Shown here piece by piece: positions 34,133-44,759 of a DNA stretch of 64,000 nt (the first letter of the stretch is position 1; each line of letters starts with the position of its first letter). Below the pieces are notes generated by a model. That model was not told the origin of the DNA, did no database searches, and saw only the letters and a program-made list of their open reading frames with translations. The translations under genes were made by a program, and so were the position numbers. The DNA comes from Pseudopyrenochaeta lycopersici (taxonomy: Eukaryota; Ascomycota; Dothideomycetes; Pleosporales; Pseudopyrenochaetaceae): positions 1,364,001 to 1,428,000 of the forward strand of contig NHZP01000006.1 of assembly GCA_003313425.1 (NCBI GenBank), read 5' to 3'.

Positions 34133-35585
34133 TCAATGTGTAACAGTCGTCGATAACCCACATTGCGAATCAGGAGTTGCGCTCCTTATCTCAGGTTCTG
34201 CAGCGCTACTGGACAAGAAGTCTGCGTGTGCAGCATCTCCACTTGTAACACTTTTCGAACTCTGAACCGCAATCGTTTTCTTAACCATAATAGAGCCTTC
34301 CATGTTGTAGTATTGTCCCTTCCTATTATATTCCGGTTCTGCAGCCTTTCTTCGGGAATTAAAGGAGGTCAGGAAGGTTTTAGGCCAGTATTTAGAAAAG
34401 AAAGGGCGGAGGGTGGCCAGCGAAGCGCATAAAATGCCAATGTTTAACTCAATTGCGGACCATGTTGCCGCTCCATTGTTGTCCCACGTGATGTCGGAGG
34501 TGTTATCGAGAACGTACAAAGAGGGGATGCGGCAAACAGACGCAACCGCAGCGCTGTGATGAGTTAAGAGGTTGTTCCTGAGTTGCGACATGGAGTGTAA
34601 CTTACATACCACCCAAGCCAAGAATCAGCATGAGGCTGATCTTCTCACGCTTTGGTAAGATGAGTTTCCGTAGCATAAAAAAAGGAAAAGCAACCAGTAC
34701 AAGGTCTTGTATAATATTAATCCCCGCGTTGGAGTAGTAAAGCGCGCCTGTGTTAATGCACTTGCCGGGGATTCGTGGGTCCCAGAACTTAGCGACAGGA
34801 AAGCACTGGAAGATGCCAGTAAAAAATATCTCAATGCCATCTGTCCAGGGTGTGATATGATTAGCAGATGTCTCAGAAAGACAACTATTGAGATTTCATG
34901 TCACATATACGACCATTCGATCACGTCTAAAGGCTGAACTCCAGGGAAAAACTTACTATAAGGACATTAGTAGATCGTCATAATAGTTGTAGTGGGTATT
35001 CTGTTACCAGGCGATAGTGAAAAATAGGAAACACCAGCATGTTATTCGAATGGGCCTATCGAAAGCGATTCGAAGATACTGTAGCAAGATTGAGATCTTG
35101 GTCAGAGATATACCGAAGTTGTAGCAGATAATGCTAGCGTAGAGTGCCTATCTCTGTCAATGCCTGTTCATTTGATACGATGAGCCAAACTAACTTTTAA
35201 TTGGGCGACTATTTGATCAAAAGTAACGGCTTGTACGTGTCGGCCCATTCCATAGTATACTTCTATACTAACATTAGTACATACCATGAAAGACCCTTGT
35301 TAGAACTTACGAAAACATTGAGATACTGCACATCCGATACTAAACACCTATCCTTAAAGCTTAGCCAATGACTGTCATAAATGCGTATAGTCTTACCATG
35401 GCCAACATAATCACAAAATCTTCGTGGGATAGACTTTTCACGATCCTTACTCGTGTGTACAACCGCAAGGAAACCACTAGAAGTGCCAGAATGGGTAGAA
35501 CAATGAAAATCGCGAGGATTCGAGGACCTTTGTTCGCAGCAAGATATTCTGCCGTAAAATCCGGACCGTTAGATGGAGCAGACAT
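34133..35585 (-). CDS. PTH11-like rhodopsin-domain membrane receptor, one doubtful junction
   Basis: Six exons on the minus strand (35585..35397, 35347..35311, 35262..35195, 35147..35008, 34884..34606, 34553..34133) give 377 residues. The joins restore family signatures: VFSIGCAVSQCFQVYYGMGRH, then FDQIVAQLK, ALYASIICYNFGISLTKISILLQYLRI, FFTGIFQCFPVAKFWDPRIPGKC, and a last helix before a hydrophilic tail. Seven membrane helices are expected, as in the fungal rhodopsin-like/PTH11-related family, some of which sense host or nutrient cues. The junction before FFTGIFQCF is a problem. The expected join to an acceptor at 34841 is off by one base. The in-frame alternative (intron 34885..35007) inserts about 15 polar residues into a helix, so this may be a damaged gene. 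Confidence 0.62.
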
Positions 35586-38500
35586 CGCAATGTTGATTGT
35601 AAAGCCTCGCGTCGGTATGGAAATTGTGATGGAATCTCCACAAAGATCCCTCGAAGACTCTGGAACAACAGGCCGCACGGACCGATCATCTAAAGGCCCT
35701 GAAGTGGAGTTCTGCTAAAGGGATGTCTTGACGTTGTTGAACATTGGGAATAACATGATTGATATGGTGTGCTCTTCAGGGGGGTACGTTGCTTGCACTA
35801 AATACGGTGCGGCAAGGAGCTTAGTACCCTGCAGGTCATTAGTCCAGTGACAGGCTTGTGGATCTGGCGTCAGAAGATGTTCAGGATTTCCTGACAGGGT
35901 CCCATGACTTCGCATTGCTTCTTATCATTGGAGGCAGCTCTACCCGAGATTTCGCGGCTTGGTGATCTCGCCAAATTAAATAGAGTTCGCAAGGCTTCGT
36001 CGCTTGAGAGCAGGATCTGCAGGCTTAGGCTAGCAGAGCTGCGCGTACACGAGTGTTCCCGAACCGAGGAGAGCTATTTCCTCATGGGTTTACCAGGGGG
36101 CGGGGGGCAAGGTGCATGATGCAGATGGAACTGTTGCCAGGAGCGGATGTCGGGAGCATAGACGCGAAAATGCCTGCGTAGGCAATAGTAATCACCATTT
36201 TCCACACATTAGCCTCGAACGCAACCATTAATCGCCTCGTTGCCATCCACTCCTCATTGCTGAATAAGGATCATCGTAACCCACTGAAGTTTGCATTCAG
36301 TAGTGTTCAACGTGAAATAAGTCCTCAAAATTTGCTACTACAGTTCGGAGGCTCGCTCGTTAATTGCCAGCGTCTGCATACCGTTGCGCGCCCAACGCGA
36401 CGCTTCAGGTATCAGGAAGTCGTTGGAAGAGTACGTGCCTCTGTCTCTCTTGTTTTGTGGGCCGGCATTTATGGGACTCGTCCTTGCAATTCGCCGACTA
36501 CAGATGGAAATCCGGCAATACCTCGGCCCAAGCTGCCCGGCAATGCATATCTTGTAACCAGGAGAGCCTGTCTTTGTGGATATCATGCCTATCGGCACAA
36601 TGGGGCCGTACATTGCGTACCTGCCACTTAGTGGGCCACGCATCGACAACCATTGGGGCGTGTACGGTGATTTATCTGCGAATATTGGTAATTCTGTTTA
36701 ACACTGTCTTGAATCCCCACGAAGCATTCCAAAGGCGTCGAAGATTAGCCCATCTCCAACCTGGTCGAGTGATCGAGAAGGTTTTGCATAGAATTAAATC
36801 TAATCGAGTTTGTTATTCGCTAGGCTTCCTTGATAATGAGGTACCAAGCCTGCTGATGAACTTAAAAGGCGAGAGTATCATATGGTACGCGCCGAAATGA
36901 TGGTACACATCCAGCGCTGGTAACCTTGCAAGAACGATGTCGCACTATAGATGTTTGCCTAGGGCCGGTTTGCAATCGGGCAGAATCGTTGAACAGATGA
37001 CAAGTTCATCAGTAATTGAGGGCTCACCTATGATGAACCGTGTACAACTAAAAGCCCTCATTGGAACGGATGCATAAACTGGATACCCCCGTGTGATAGA
37101 TGAGCGGCCCACTGTGGGGAGGATCTCTGGCGTCTCCGAACGACATAGCAACAGAGCCAACGCGGCTATGGATCGTGCTTCAATGTTAGTTCCCGCAGGC
37201 AATTCGAGTGTGTCTGAACCGAGGTAGGCAGGCGTTCTGGGGCCTTCTTATCCAAGAAGCACCATTATATATCATTGCTGTATAGTGCTAGGCCTGTGGC
37301 GTGTTACTGTCATACGATGCGAGGAGTGAGTAGCTGGGGGCGGCAGGAGCGTAACGGTTGTTGATATGATTGGGAGAGAAAGGACTCTAACCACACCGAT
37401 AATCAATAATGGATAAGCTTTCGGATTGTTCCGCCCCGGTCAACATGTTCCAGCACTATTTGAGAAATTCAACTGCATGATCGGAAAAATCTTTTTCGTA
37501 CCAAAAGCGCTTTCCAATACCATCGAATCATTCCACGGATCGCTACCCTGATTGCTTTGCATGGGAATGTACTGCTGAATAGTCAGGATGCGGGCTCAAG
37601 TGTAAAGTCCACGCTCGGACGTAAATTACAGCCCGCTAATCGCGCCTACACCTCAAAGGCATGTATATCCGTACGGTCGATCTTTAAGAGCTGATGCTTG
37701 TCAATGAAATCACATACGCAATGTTTGAAAATGCCGCACGCATGAGAGCAGATCCTTGCGCCTTCTAAGGGAGACTAGCTTTTACCCCCATGAACGGCAG
37801 GTCCCCCCGCGCCGGCTCTTCTTGCAAGATGACCCTAGCAATTATCCAAGCTAGGGTTTGTCCTGGACATTCGCGGAGCCGGGCCGCCTGACAAGCCATC
37901 CTAGCCTCGAGAGCAAGTTGGCCCAAAACTTTGGTCGTCACCTCACACAACCTTTCGCCTTGATGTATTCTACTTGATGGCTACCGTGCCCCTTGGAGCG
38001 AAATGCCATGCGACTCTTCCATGCGACAATGCCCTCTCCCCACACCGCGATGCTTCCTCACAATAGCATAGCCGTTCCAACCAAGTTCTTCAAATCAGCC
38101 ACCATAGCAGAGATTATCCTACCCATCTGTCCATTCTATGCGTGCTCCCGCAGCATCTGTTGCCCACATACGATCACCCACCAGAACGCTCACGTCGATC
38201 GCGGAACGTTCCAATGAATTGGCCTCAACATAGTAATTCAGGGCATCAGCTCCAAAGATGGATCTTGAGATCTTCAAGTTTGGAACAATAGCAATACTGT
38301 GCTAATTTTCGAGACATTTTAGACTGAGCCAACCGTACCAACTCGCGTAAATTGCAGTGGTTGCAACGGTCTCACTGGACGCATTGATAAAATTAAGAAG
38401 ACTTGGGTACATTCGCTCGTTGTGATAGTCACAAAACCTATTGACAGCTCACGCAATCGACCATGACATTATTCAAGTTGCGAGACTTAACTGGACTGGA

Positions 38501-40645
38501 GTCACCTTCTTTATTTGCCAGGGAACTGTACCTAGATATCCATCCGCGAGCAGAATTCCTGCATTGCAGTCAAAGTACACCCATAAGTAAGAGCTCTTTA
38601 TAGGTGCAACCTATAAACCTCACTGCGGACCTTTCCTGCTTGCACCCGCCTTGCCTTATCCTTAGGACTGCTGTTATTTTGTTAACGACATGAGCATACA
38701 GTATTGCACTCTATGTCTCTACGCCTCCCTCATCATTTTCGAATGTAATATATTCTGAACAAAGTGTTGACAAGGTGACATCGTGGAGTGCTTCAAGTAG
38801 CTTACTTTCGTAGAGGCTACTATCAAATCTGTGGGGCGGTAAGGCATACCGGATTGATGTACCATCAAACGAAAAACGATGGTTTCAAAAGCAATCATAT
38901 ATCGTATTCCATTTGGTGAGTCTAGATAAGTCTATCGGGAGAAGAACGTTGTAAATCGCTTATGCAGCACACTGACTCTTCGTCACCGTACTCGTAACGA
39001 AGCACCTGGTCGAGCTTTCTACACATCACAATTTACTCCTACAGTGACACAGCCGAACAAGCTCAGAATTGGCATTTGTCCACCCATTTTCGCCAAGGCG
39101 GGTGATTGGCAATGCTTAGCTTGCTTTGGATAGCTCGACAGCTATGGATTGATTTACGCTTTCTGCAGCGTCGAGTACGATACTTGCCAATTCATCAGTT
39201 CAGTGGTGCGAAAAGCCTAGACTCCTACCTTTCTAGAGTTCCCGACAGCGGATGGGACCGAGGGCGATGGCAAGAAGGAAAGCAGTATCACTATGTGCTT
39301 TCGGACTCTCAAACTCTTCAGCAGGTCCTCTTCCTTTCATTTTGTCCGTGGGCGCAGTACGCTTTCGTCTTGATGCGCATTGGTTCTTTGGCTCGATTTC
39401 AAACTCTTCTGATGTAGGATGATAACAACCCGTATCATTTTTTTTACATTTAAATAGGACTATTAATTGGGGCTGCATACCGAGAAGTGTAGGGTATAGC
39501 AGGATTTCACCCGAATTGCGACCAGTAAAATTGTCAAGATTAAAAAGCAAATATCAATGCTTATAGTGAGAAACAGAGTGGTATAAAGTTATCCCATGTA
39601 ATCATGCCAGACTCGTAATTTTGTTCGGCATGGAAACAATTTATACTGGAGTTCTTTATGCCTGGCAACGTGAAAAGAATGTTAGCATCACTGTTTGGGT
39701 ATTGGCTGGACGGTATACAGTAATTCCCTCCCCGAAGGCGTTGGGCATCGCTAAGCCTTCATGGGGTATCATATAAGAAATCATAGTATTGCATAACCAT
39801 CCATGGAGTGCAATCCTGAACGATAACAGATTATGACAGAACAAACTACGGTCGTGACAAGCGTGGTTCAGCTTCACGACCCAACCCAAATTGTGCTCGT
39901 GCAAAACCCTGCGATATTATTCCCCAACATCTATTCCAGCTTCCTATGTTTCTACTGCTTCAGTGCCTTGAACAACCCTATGTTATGAATATAAAAGTCT
40001 TCGTCCGTAGACTGTCGACTCAGTTCCCGTCGCAAGCAGGCAGCCTCGTCATGTATCACAACTTGAGCCTCACTGAACTTAAAGATGATGAACTTCCCAC
40101 ATTCATTCCACATGTATTCAAACCCACCAATTAGTAAATCAAGCTTTAGTAATTTAAATACTTGTGGAGCACGTTGGTTTATTTGCCATTTTGCGCGCAA
40201 TCGAAACAGGAGCTAAACCGCACTGTTCCTATGGTTCAATTCCCTCCCCAAATTGGAGAAGATATCTTTCAATTCCTGATTTATTGCATAGAGCATGCAA
40301 AATAGTAGAATAAACGAGGCATGCAATGGCTGAGCACAGAATGGCAAACTCGATGATTCGATCGAGATGTACATCCGAGAAGGTGCTCCATCAAACACGT
40401 AGTGAGGGTGAAAGTTAAAACCCAGAATCACTGTGTGGGTGAAACATCACAGCGAAGATTGCACTATGTTTTTCATTTTTGAAACAGATTTCTACCCGTG
40501 ATCAATCAATAAGTAAAGAAAGGCTCGCTTTCACTGTCTATTTCAAAGTTGTAGGTGCTCTAGCTGCGGTCCTTCCTCCAAGGATATCATTTTCTCGATT
40601 CAACTCCATACTCGACCGGTTGCCGGCACGCAACGCTCTCTCAAG
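35586..40645. other. 5 kb gene-poor region with possible gene relics
   Basis: No complete gene could be built. Two spots look coding-like. At about 36321-36548 (+) there is a stop-free 75-codon frame with a hydrophobic stretch (LLFCGPAFMGLVLAIRRLQ). At 37765-37950 (-) there is a frame with RECPGQTLAWIIARVIL, like a P450 haem-binding segment. Neither extends into a convincing gene. The remainder is moderately AT-rich with short frames only. Confidence 0.4.
37765..37950 (-). pseudogene. possible cytochrome P450 C-terminal relic
   Basis: A 61-codon frame contains RECPGQTLAWIIARVIL. This fits the P450 haem pattern RxCxGxxLAxxxxRxxL, with the Cys as would-be thiolate ligand. The FxxG part normally just before it is not seen, and no I-helix or ExxR segments were recognised upstream (38-39.5 kb). 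It could be a decayed gene or a chance match. Confidence 0.25.
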
Positions 40646-41316
40646 ATGTTTGCATTGAATGTGGCACTTCAGATACTCAACTTTCTCTCAGGTGTGCTTC
40701 ATCTGATGTTTCTGCTCATTGCTCTGGTAGAAATCTTCTTGCAAAGGAGCACAATAGTGTGAGTTTTCTTGAACCAATCGTCCTTTTCGAGTATCTCATA
40801 TGCTAAGCTGATAAATGTAGTGCAAACATTTACTTACACAAAACAGTTCTTGCAACCAAATTGTCGCCGAATTTTATCGCCCTTGCTTTCACCAATATCG
40901 AAGCACCTTCAACAACAGTTCAATACAGACCAAAATTCTCTTTACATGAACTTGTATACCTTACTCTCCTCCCTCAAATGAACCATCTTTCCCCCGAAGA
41001 CCGATCTAGCCTTCTCCGTGGGCGTCGCTTCTCCTTACTTGCTGACTCTATCATCAACAACGAACCCTTGCATATTGCCACGGAAATGGGCTTGAGGCTA
41101 CCCCTGCGTGAAAGAATAGAACTCTTGGCATCGCTTCCAGACCTGATGGTTACTCCACCGGATGATGGGGATAGAAAGGCATTACCTGGTGAGAAAGGCG
41201 GGCCAAAGATAAAGAGAGCGAAGGGATTACTCACGGTACCGATGAATAAGCGGAGGTCCAAGGGACGAAGAAGAAACGCGAGGAAAAATGAATTAGGGTT
41301 AGAAGCCAGAAAGTAG
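40646..41316 (+). CDS. uncharacterised small membrane-anchored basic protein
   Basis: Exons 40646..40758 and 40821..41316 join in frame (GT|T) across a 62 bp intron with good signals (GTGAGT...AATGTAG), giving 202 residues. Residues ~1-33 are strongly hydrophobic (LQILNFLSGVLHLMFLLIAL), a signal anchor or membrane helix. The middle is helical and leucine-rich. The last ~55 residues are very basic (RRSKGRRRNARKN) and could bind nucleic acid or act as a localisation signal. No family recognised. The clean splice and open frame support it being real; it stands alone in a gene-poor region. Confidence 0.55.
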
Positions 41317-41448
41317 AATAAAACAGTCTGCGGAGTGGCAGCCTTCATTGCATGAGTTTCGAGCGACACGCTAAAACCACCATGAGCGCCTTTTGAGTGA
41401 CAGCGAGGTCATCATCACGTTCAAGTAAATTCTCTTTACCTATGCCCA

Positions 41449-42132
41449 CTATCGTGATAAGATGATTTTTGAGTTTCGGTAGAAAAGAGGGTTCAATCGA
41501 TATCGAACCGCTCTCCGTCGGTAGAGCGAGGGTATCGAGGCCGAGATCTTACTATCATTGATTGCAAACCCGTTAACCTCCTTGTCAATATCCAATATGG
41601 GAAAATCAGCATATTCAGCCTCTTGGACCCGAGTATCTTCAGGGTCAGAAGCCACACATGTTCTGGATTCTTGTGACTGGGTACGACTATTCGGAAAGGT
41701 GGAATAAGCCTGACCGCATAGAGGCTGCGAGCGCACAACGCCACTGGTCTGTTGCCACACAGGATTGGGATGAACTGCCAAAGCATTTCGCGTACAGGTT
41801 TGAGCTAGTGTCTTAAGTGGCTTTTTTGGGCTGATCTGGGGTTCAATCACGTGGGTCTCTCGATTTGCATGCTCCTGACACCATCGAAGATCTTGCTCTT
41901 TGCGAAGGCGCGGGAGATCCATTGTTTCATCTAAAAAGGGCTGTGATTGAATTTGGGGCGGATATATTGACTCTGACGTTGACTCCGCTTTTGAGCATCC
42001 GCTATAGAGAATGTCGACTTGGGCAGGATGTTCCTGGACTGATGAGCCGAACATGGCGTAAAAGTTGGCCCCTGTCCTTATTAATGCGTGAATACCGAAA
42101 CTCACTACGGATTTCCAAACTGAGGAAAGCAT
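41449..42132 (-). CDS. hypothetical protein, 227 residues
   Basis: A single open frame from an ATG at 42132, with no domain recognised. The N-terminus is mildly hydrophobic. The body is polar, rich in Ser, Gln and Pro, and the C-terminus is basic with aromatic residues. It is convergent with the small membrane-protein gene ending at 41316. It could be a lineage-specific gene or a fortuitous frame. Confidence 0.4.
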   Translation of the reverse strand: MLSSVWKSVVSFGIHALIRTGANFYAMFGSSVQEHPAQVDILYSGCSKAESTSESIYPPQIQSQPFLDETMDLPRLRKEQDLRWCQEHANRETHVIEPQISPKKPLKTLAQTCTRNALAVHPNPVWQQTSGVVRSQPLCGQAYSTFPNSRTQSQESRTCVASDPEDTRVQEAEYADFPILDIDKEVNGFAINDSKISASIPSLYRRRAVRYRLNPLFYRNSKIILSR

Positions 42133-43398
42133 ATTGTTTTCGTAGTTGATGTAAGTATTCTTGGTGTTGTGTAGAGAGAATTTTCGGTCTTTTTAGGCAA
42201 TGAGTTGAACAATTGGCTGCAATAACTGTTGTTTTCTGGAGTATCAGCGTGGAGCAAAATGAAAGCGAAAATTTATATTCTATTGCTCAGCCACCGAGTG
42301 TTTTCACGGTGTTGGATGGTAGTGTGAGTGCACAATATACATGTTACTGTCGTGGTCGTATCTGCGTAATGTTAGTCTACTTTAGTCAAAGTAGAGTGAA
42401 AAGAAGGATTCACTTCACAGGTGAGCTACTTACATAGAAGGCCAGAAAACAAAAATACACGGGCAGATATGTTTGATAACGGAGGTTTTGTTTTAGAATA
42501 GCATACCACAGAGTATGATTTCGACGCATACGACGTGCCTCAATGGTATGATATAGCAAGAGTTATGACATGTCAGTTGTTACAAAGCAGCTGCGTTGAA
42601 CATCCATTATCGACGGAAAACTGAGTATTGTTCTTGTTTCCTGGCCTGCAAATGAATGGATGAATCAATAGCGTCGCGACTACCGTCCTGCAATCGCTAG
42701 GATAGTTATTGCCAAGCGGAACATAAAGGATTACGATGGTATGGTCTGACCAGGCTCTTCTGGAGGAGGCATTGATACGAATAACTTTCACTTTCAGGGA
42801 GAGTTGAGCTTCAAATTCAGCACCGTGGACATGGTATCATCTGCGTAAATGGTTACATCTTTCGCAAAAAGATCTTGAAGTATTCGCTAGTGCTGTGAGT
42901 GCAGACCACATTGTGTAGCTCTCTGTCTTCGGCCTTCTATGCCTCGCGGTTTCGAACTAAATATCAACAAGAACAGAAACCTCGGGGTTACCCAGTTCAC
43001 TGCAGTGCCTACTGCCTTGCCTGCCGGATCGTGATATCACTGGTGAGCTACTACTAGATTCGTGGTCGAAATTGCACTGAAGGCGTCACATGGCTCTGGG
43101 CGTTTGCTGAATGTTTGCTGAGCCAGAAGTGTTGAAGTGGGTGGACATATGTGATTCAGTATCTACGCCGAAGAAGGATGGTATTTTCAAGAACATACAT
43201 TAGCGCATTGAAAACAACCTTTGGACAGAGAAACGGGTGTTCGAGCTTTCACAAGAGAGGATGCGAGTATTTTATGTACGCATGGACATTTGTCCTTTGT
43301 AAGACAATTACTAGAGTCTTCTATAGCATTCTTACTAAAGAATTACATTCCGAGGGACATGCTGAAATTCTTCCATGATCAGTTTTCCGTCTGTACCC
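42133..43398. other. intergenic, 1.3 kb
   Basis: Short frames only, none protein-like. Presumed upstream region of the 227-residue ORF and 3' flank of the 2EXR-type gene. Confidence 0.35.
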
Positions 43399-44202
43399 TC
43401 AAACACGCACGAAGAGAAGTCGCTGCTCACGACGCTTGAAGTACTTCTCATAGCCCCAATGAAACCTGCCCAATTTCTTGACGCTATATTCAAATCTCAT
43501 CGAAAGTTGAGCACCCAGTCTTTCCGCTTCCAGCAATAGCGACTTCTCCAACGACGAGCGAGCAAGCGGCGCGTTGTTCGGCATTGACTCACACACGATG
43601 AGCTCAAGCCTATCCAAAGGCGTGATTTGTCCGCAAATACCGTCCAGACGGGATAAATCTAACACGTGCGGTATATTGGAGTTGTGGTGGTCAATGTAGA
43701 GCTGGAGCTTGAGTGTCTTGGTATTGCTGATCATTGTGTGGTAACTGAAGATCGTCTCCAGAAAGGTGGTGTCGTCGACCCATGGTCTGATCAAGCATGA
43801 CTGGTCTTGAGCCGTCTTGCCCCGAAACTCGCGTGCCATGGGTTGCAAGGTGATGTCCAAGTTACGCGCGGTGAAGAGGGATATTGAGGGAAGTACAAAG
43901 CATATGTTGCAAGGACCACCCCCGAGTATGGTGACCATGGAACCCTTGCGTTGGAGCTCTTCTATGCCCTCTTGGAGAATGGTCTTGCTCGCGAGAAGCC
44001 AAGAGGGTAATTTGGGTGGCGCTTCATCACTGGGCACAACGTCGCCAGGGTAGGCTGTGATGGTGCCGCGTTCGTCGGAGGTGATTGAAACGGCAAATGT
44101 AGCACTCCAGAGTTCGCGGTAGATTTGGTCTCGCAATTCGCGAGGAAGGACGAAGAAGCTTTTGGGAGGCGTCGCGAGACAGCTTGGATTGGGGTCCTCC
44201 AT
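43399..44202 (-). CDS. 2EXR/F-box-like protein (LPRELRDQIYRELW), paralogue 1
   Basis: A single exon of 267 residues from the ATG at 44202; the in-frame extension upstream starts at a TTG and is not used. The N-terminal motif FFVLPRELRDQIYRELW defines a large ascomycete family of unknown function (2EXR domain, sometimes called F-box-like). A conserved LPSWLLASKTILQEG helix follows near residue 75. The C-terminal half has alternating strands and helices. Related genes lie at 58586 and 60066 in this window, which share LPREIR/LPRELR and LxxxKxIxEE/QEG positions. No signal peptide or membrane helix. Confidence 0.75.
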   Translation of the reverse strand: MEDPNPSCLATPPKSFFVLPRELRDQIYRELWSATFAVSITSDERGTITAYPGDVVPSDEAPPKLPSWLLASKTILQEGIEELQRKGSMVTILGGGPCNICFVLPSISLFTARNLDITLQPMAREFRGKTAQDQSCLIRPWVDDTTFLETIFSYHTMISNTKTLKLQLYIDHHNSNIPHVLDLSRLDGICGQITPLDRLELIVCESMPNNAPLARSSLEKSLLLEAERLGAQLSMRFEYSVKKLGRFHWGYEKYFKRREQRLLFVRV

Positions 44203-44759
44203 TATGTCAAAGTGCTGTATCAGGTAGAGATGCGTAGAGACGGCCAAGTGGCTACTTAAACTTGGTGAAATTCTCAATGCGAGAAGGAATTTAAAAAGAT
44301 ATTTGTCCAGTAAGTGTGGTGTTTTAGTGTGAAATGGAAGCGCAGTAGGGAACGGGGAGGTGAAAACAATCTAGCCAAGAGCTCCTTGTCGCTGGTACTC
44401 TCGTAGCTCGTCAGCGGGATAACGGAATGTAATCGAATAAGAAGAGAAAGTACAGACTTAAGAATCGTAGATAGGAGAGTCGCTGCAAAGATTGCAGTGT
44501 TTCGTTTGCTTTCAACACAAGGTATATTGCATCCTCAACACCGGACAGAGATTCATTGCTACAAGGATGACAATAGTGCGTTACTACGTCTTAGTATTCA
44601 ACATCATGAACTGAAAATGATATCATAGAACAAATCTTGAACTTAAAATCCGTATAGACATCATTATCTGACCCGCCCGCGAACGCCAGTGCGATATCCT
44701 GAGCCCCATTTCTATCGTGATGCACAAGCTAGCCATGCTCATAATACAGCTTGTCACAG
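44203..44759. other. intergenic
   Basis: 557 bp with no coding character; promoter of the 2EXR-type gene and 3' flank of the condensin gene. Confidence 0.4.
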
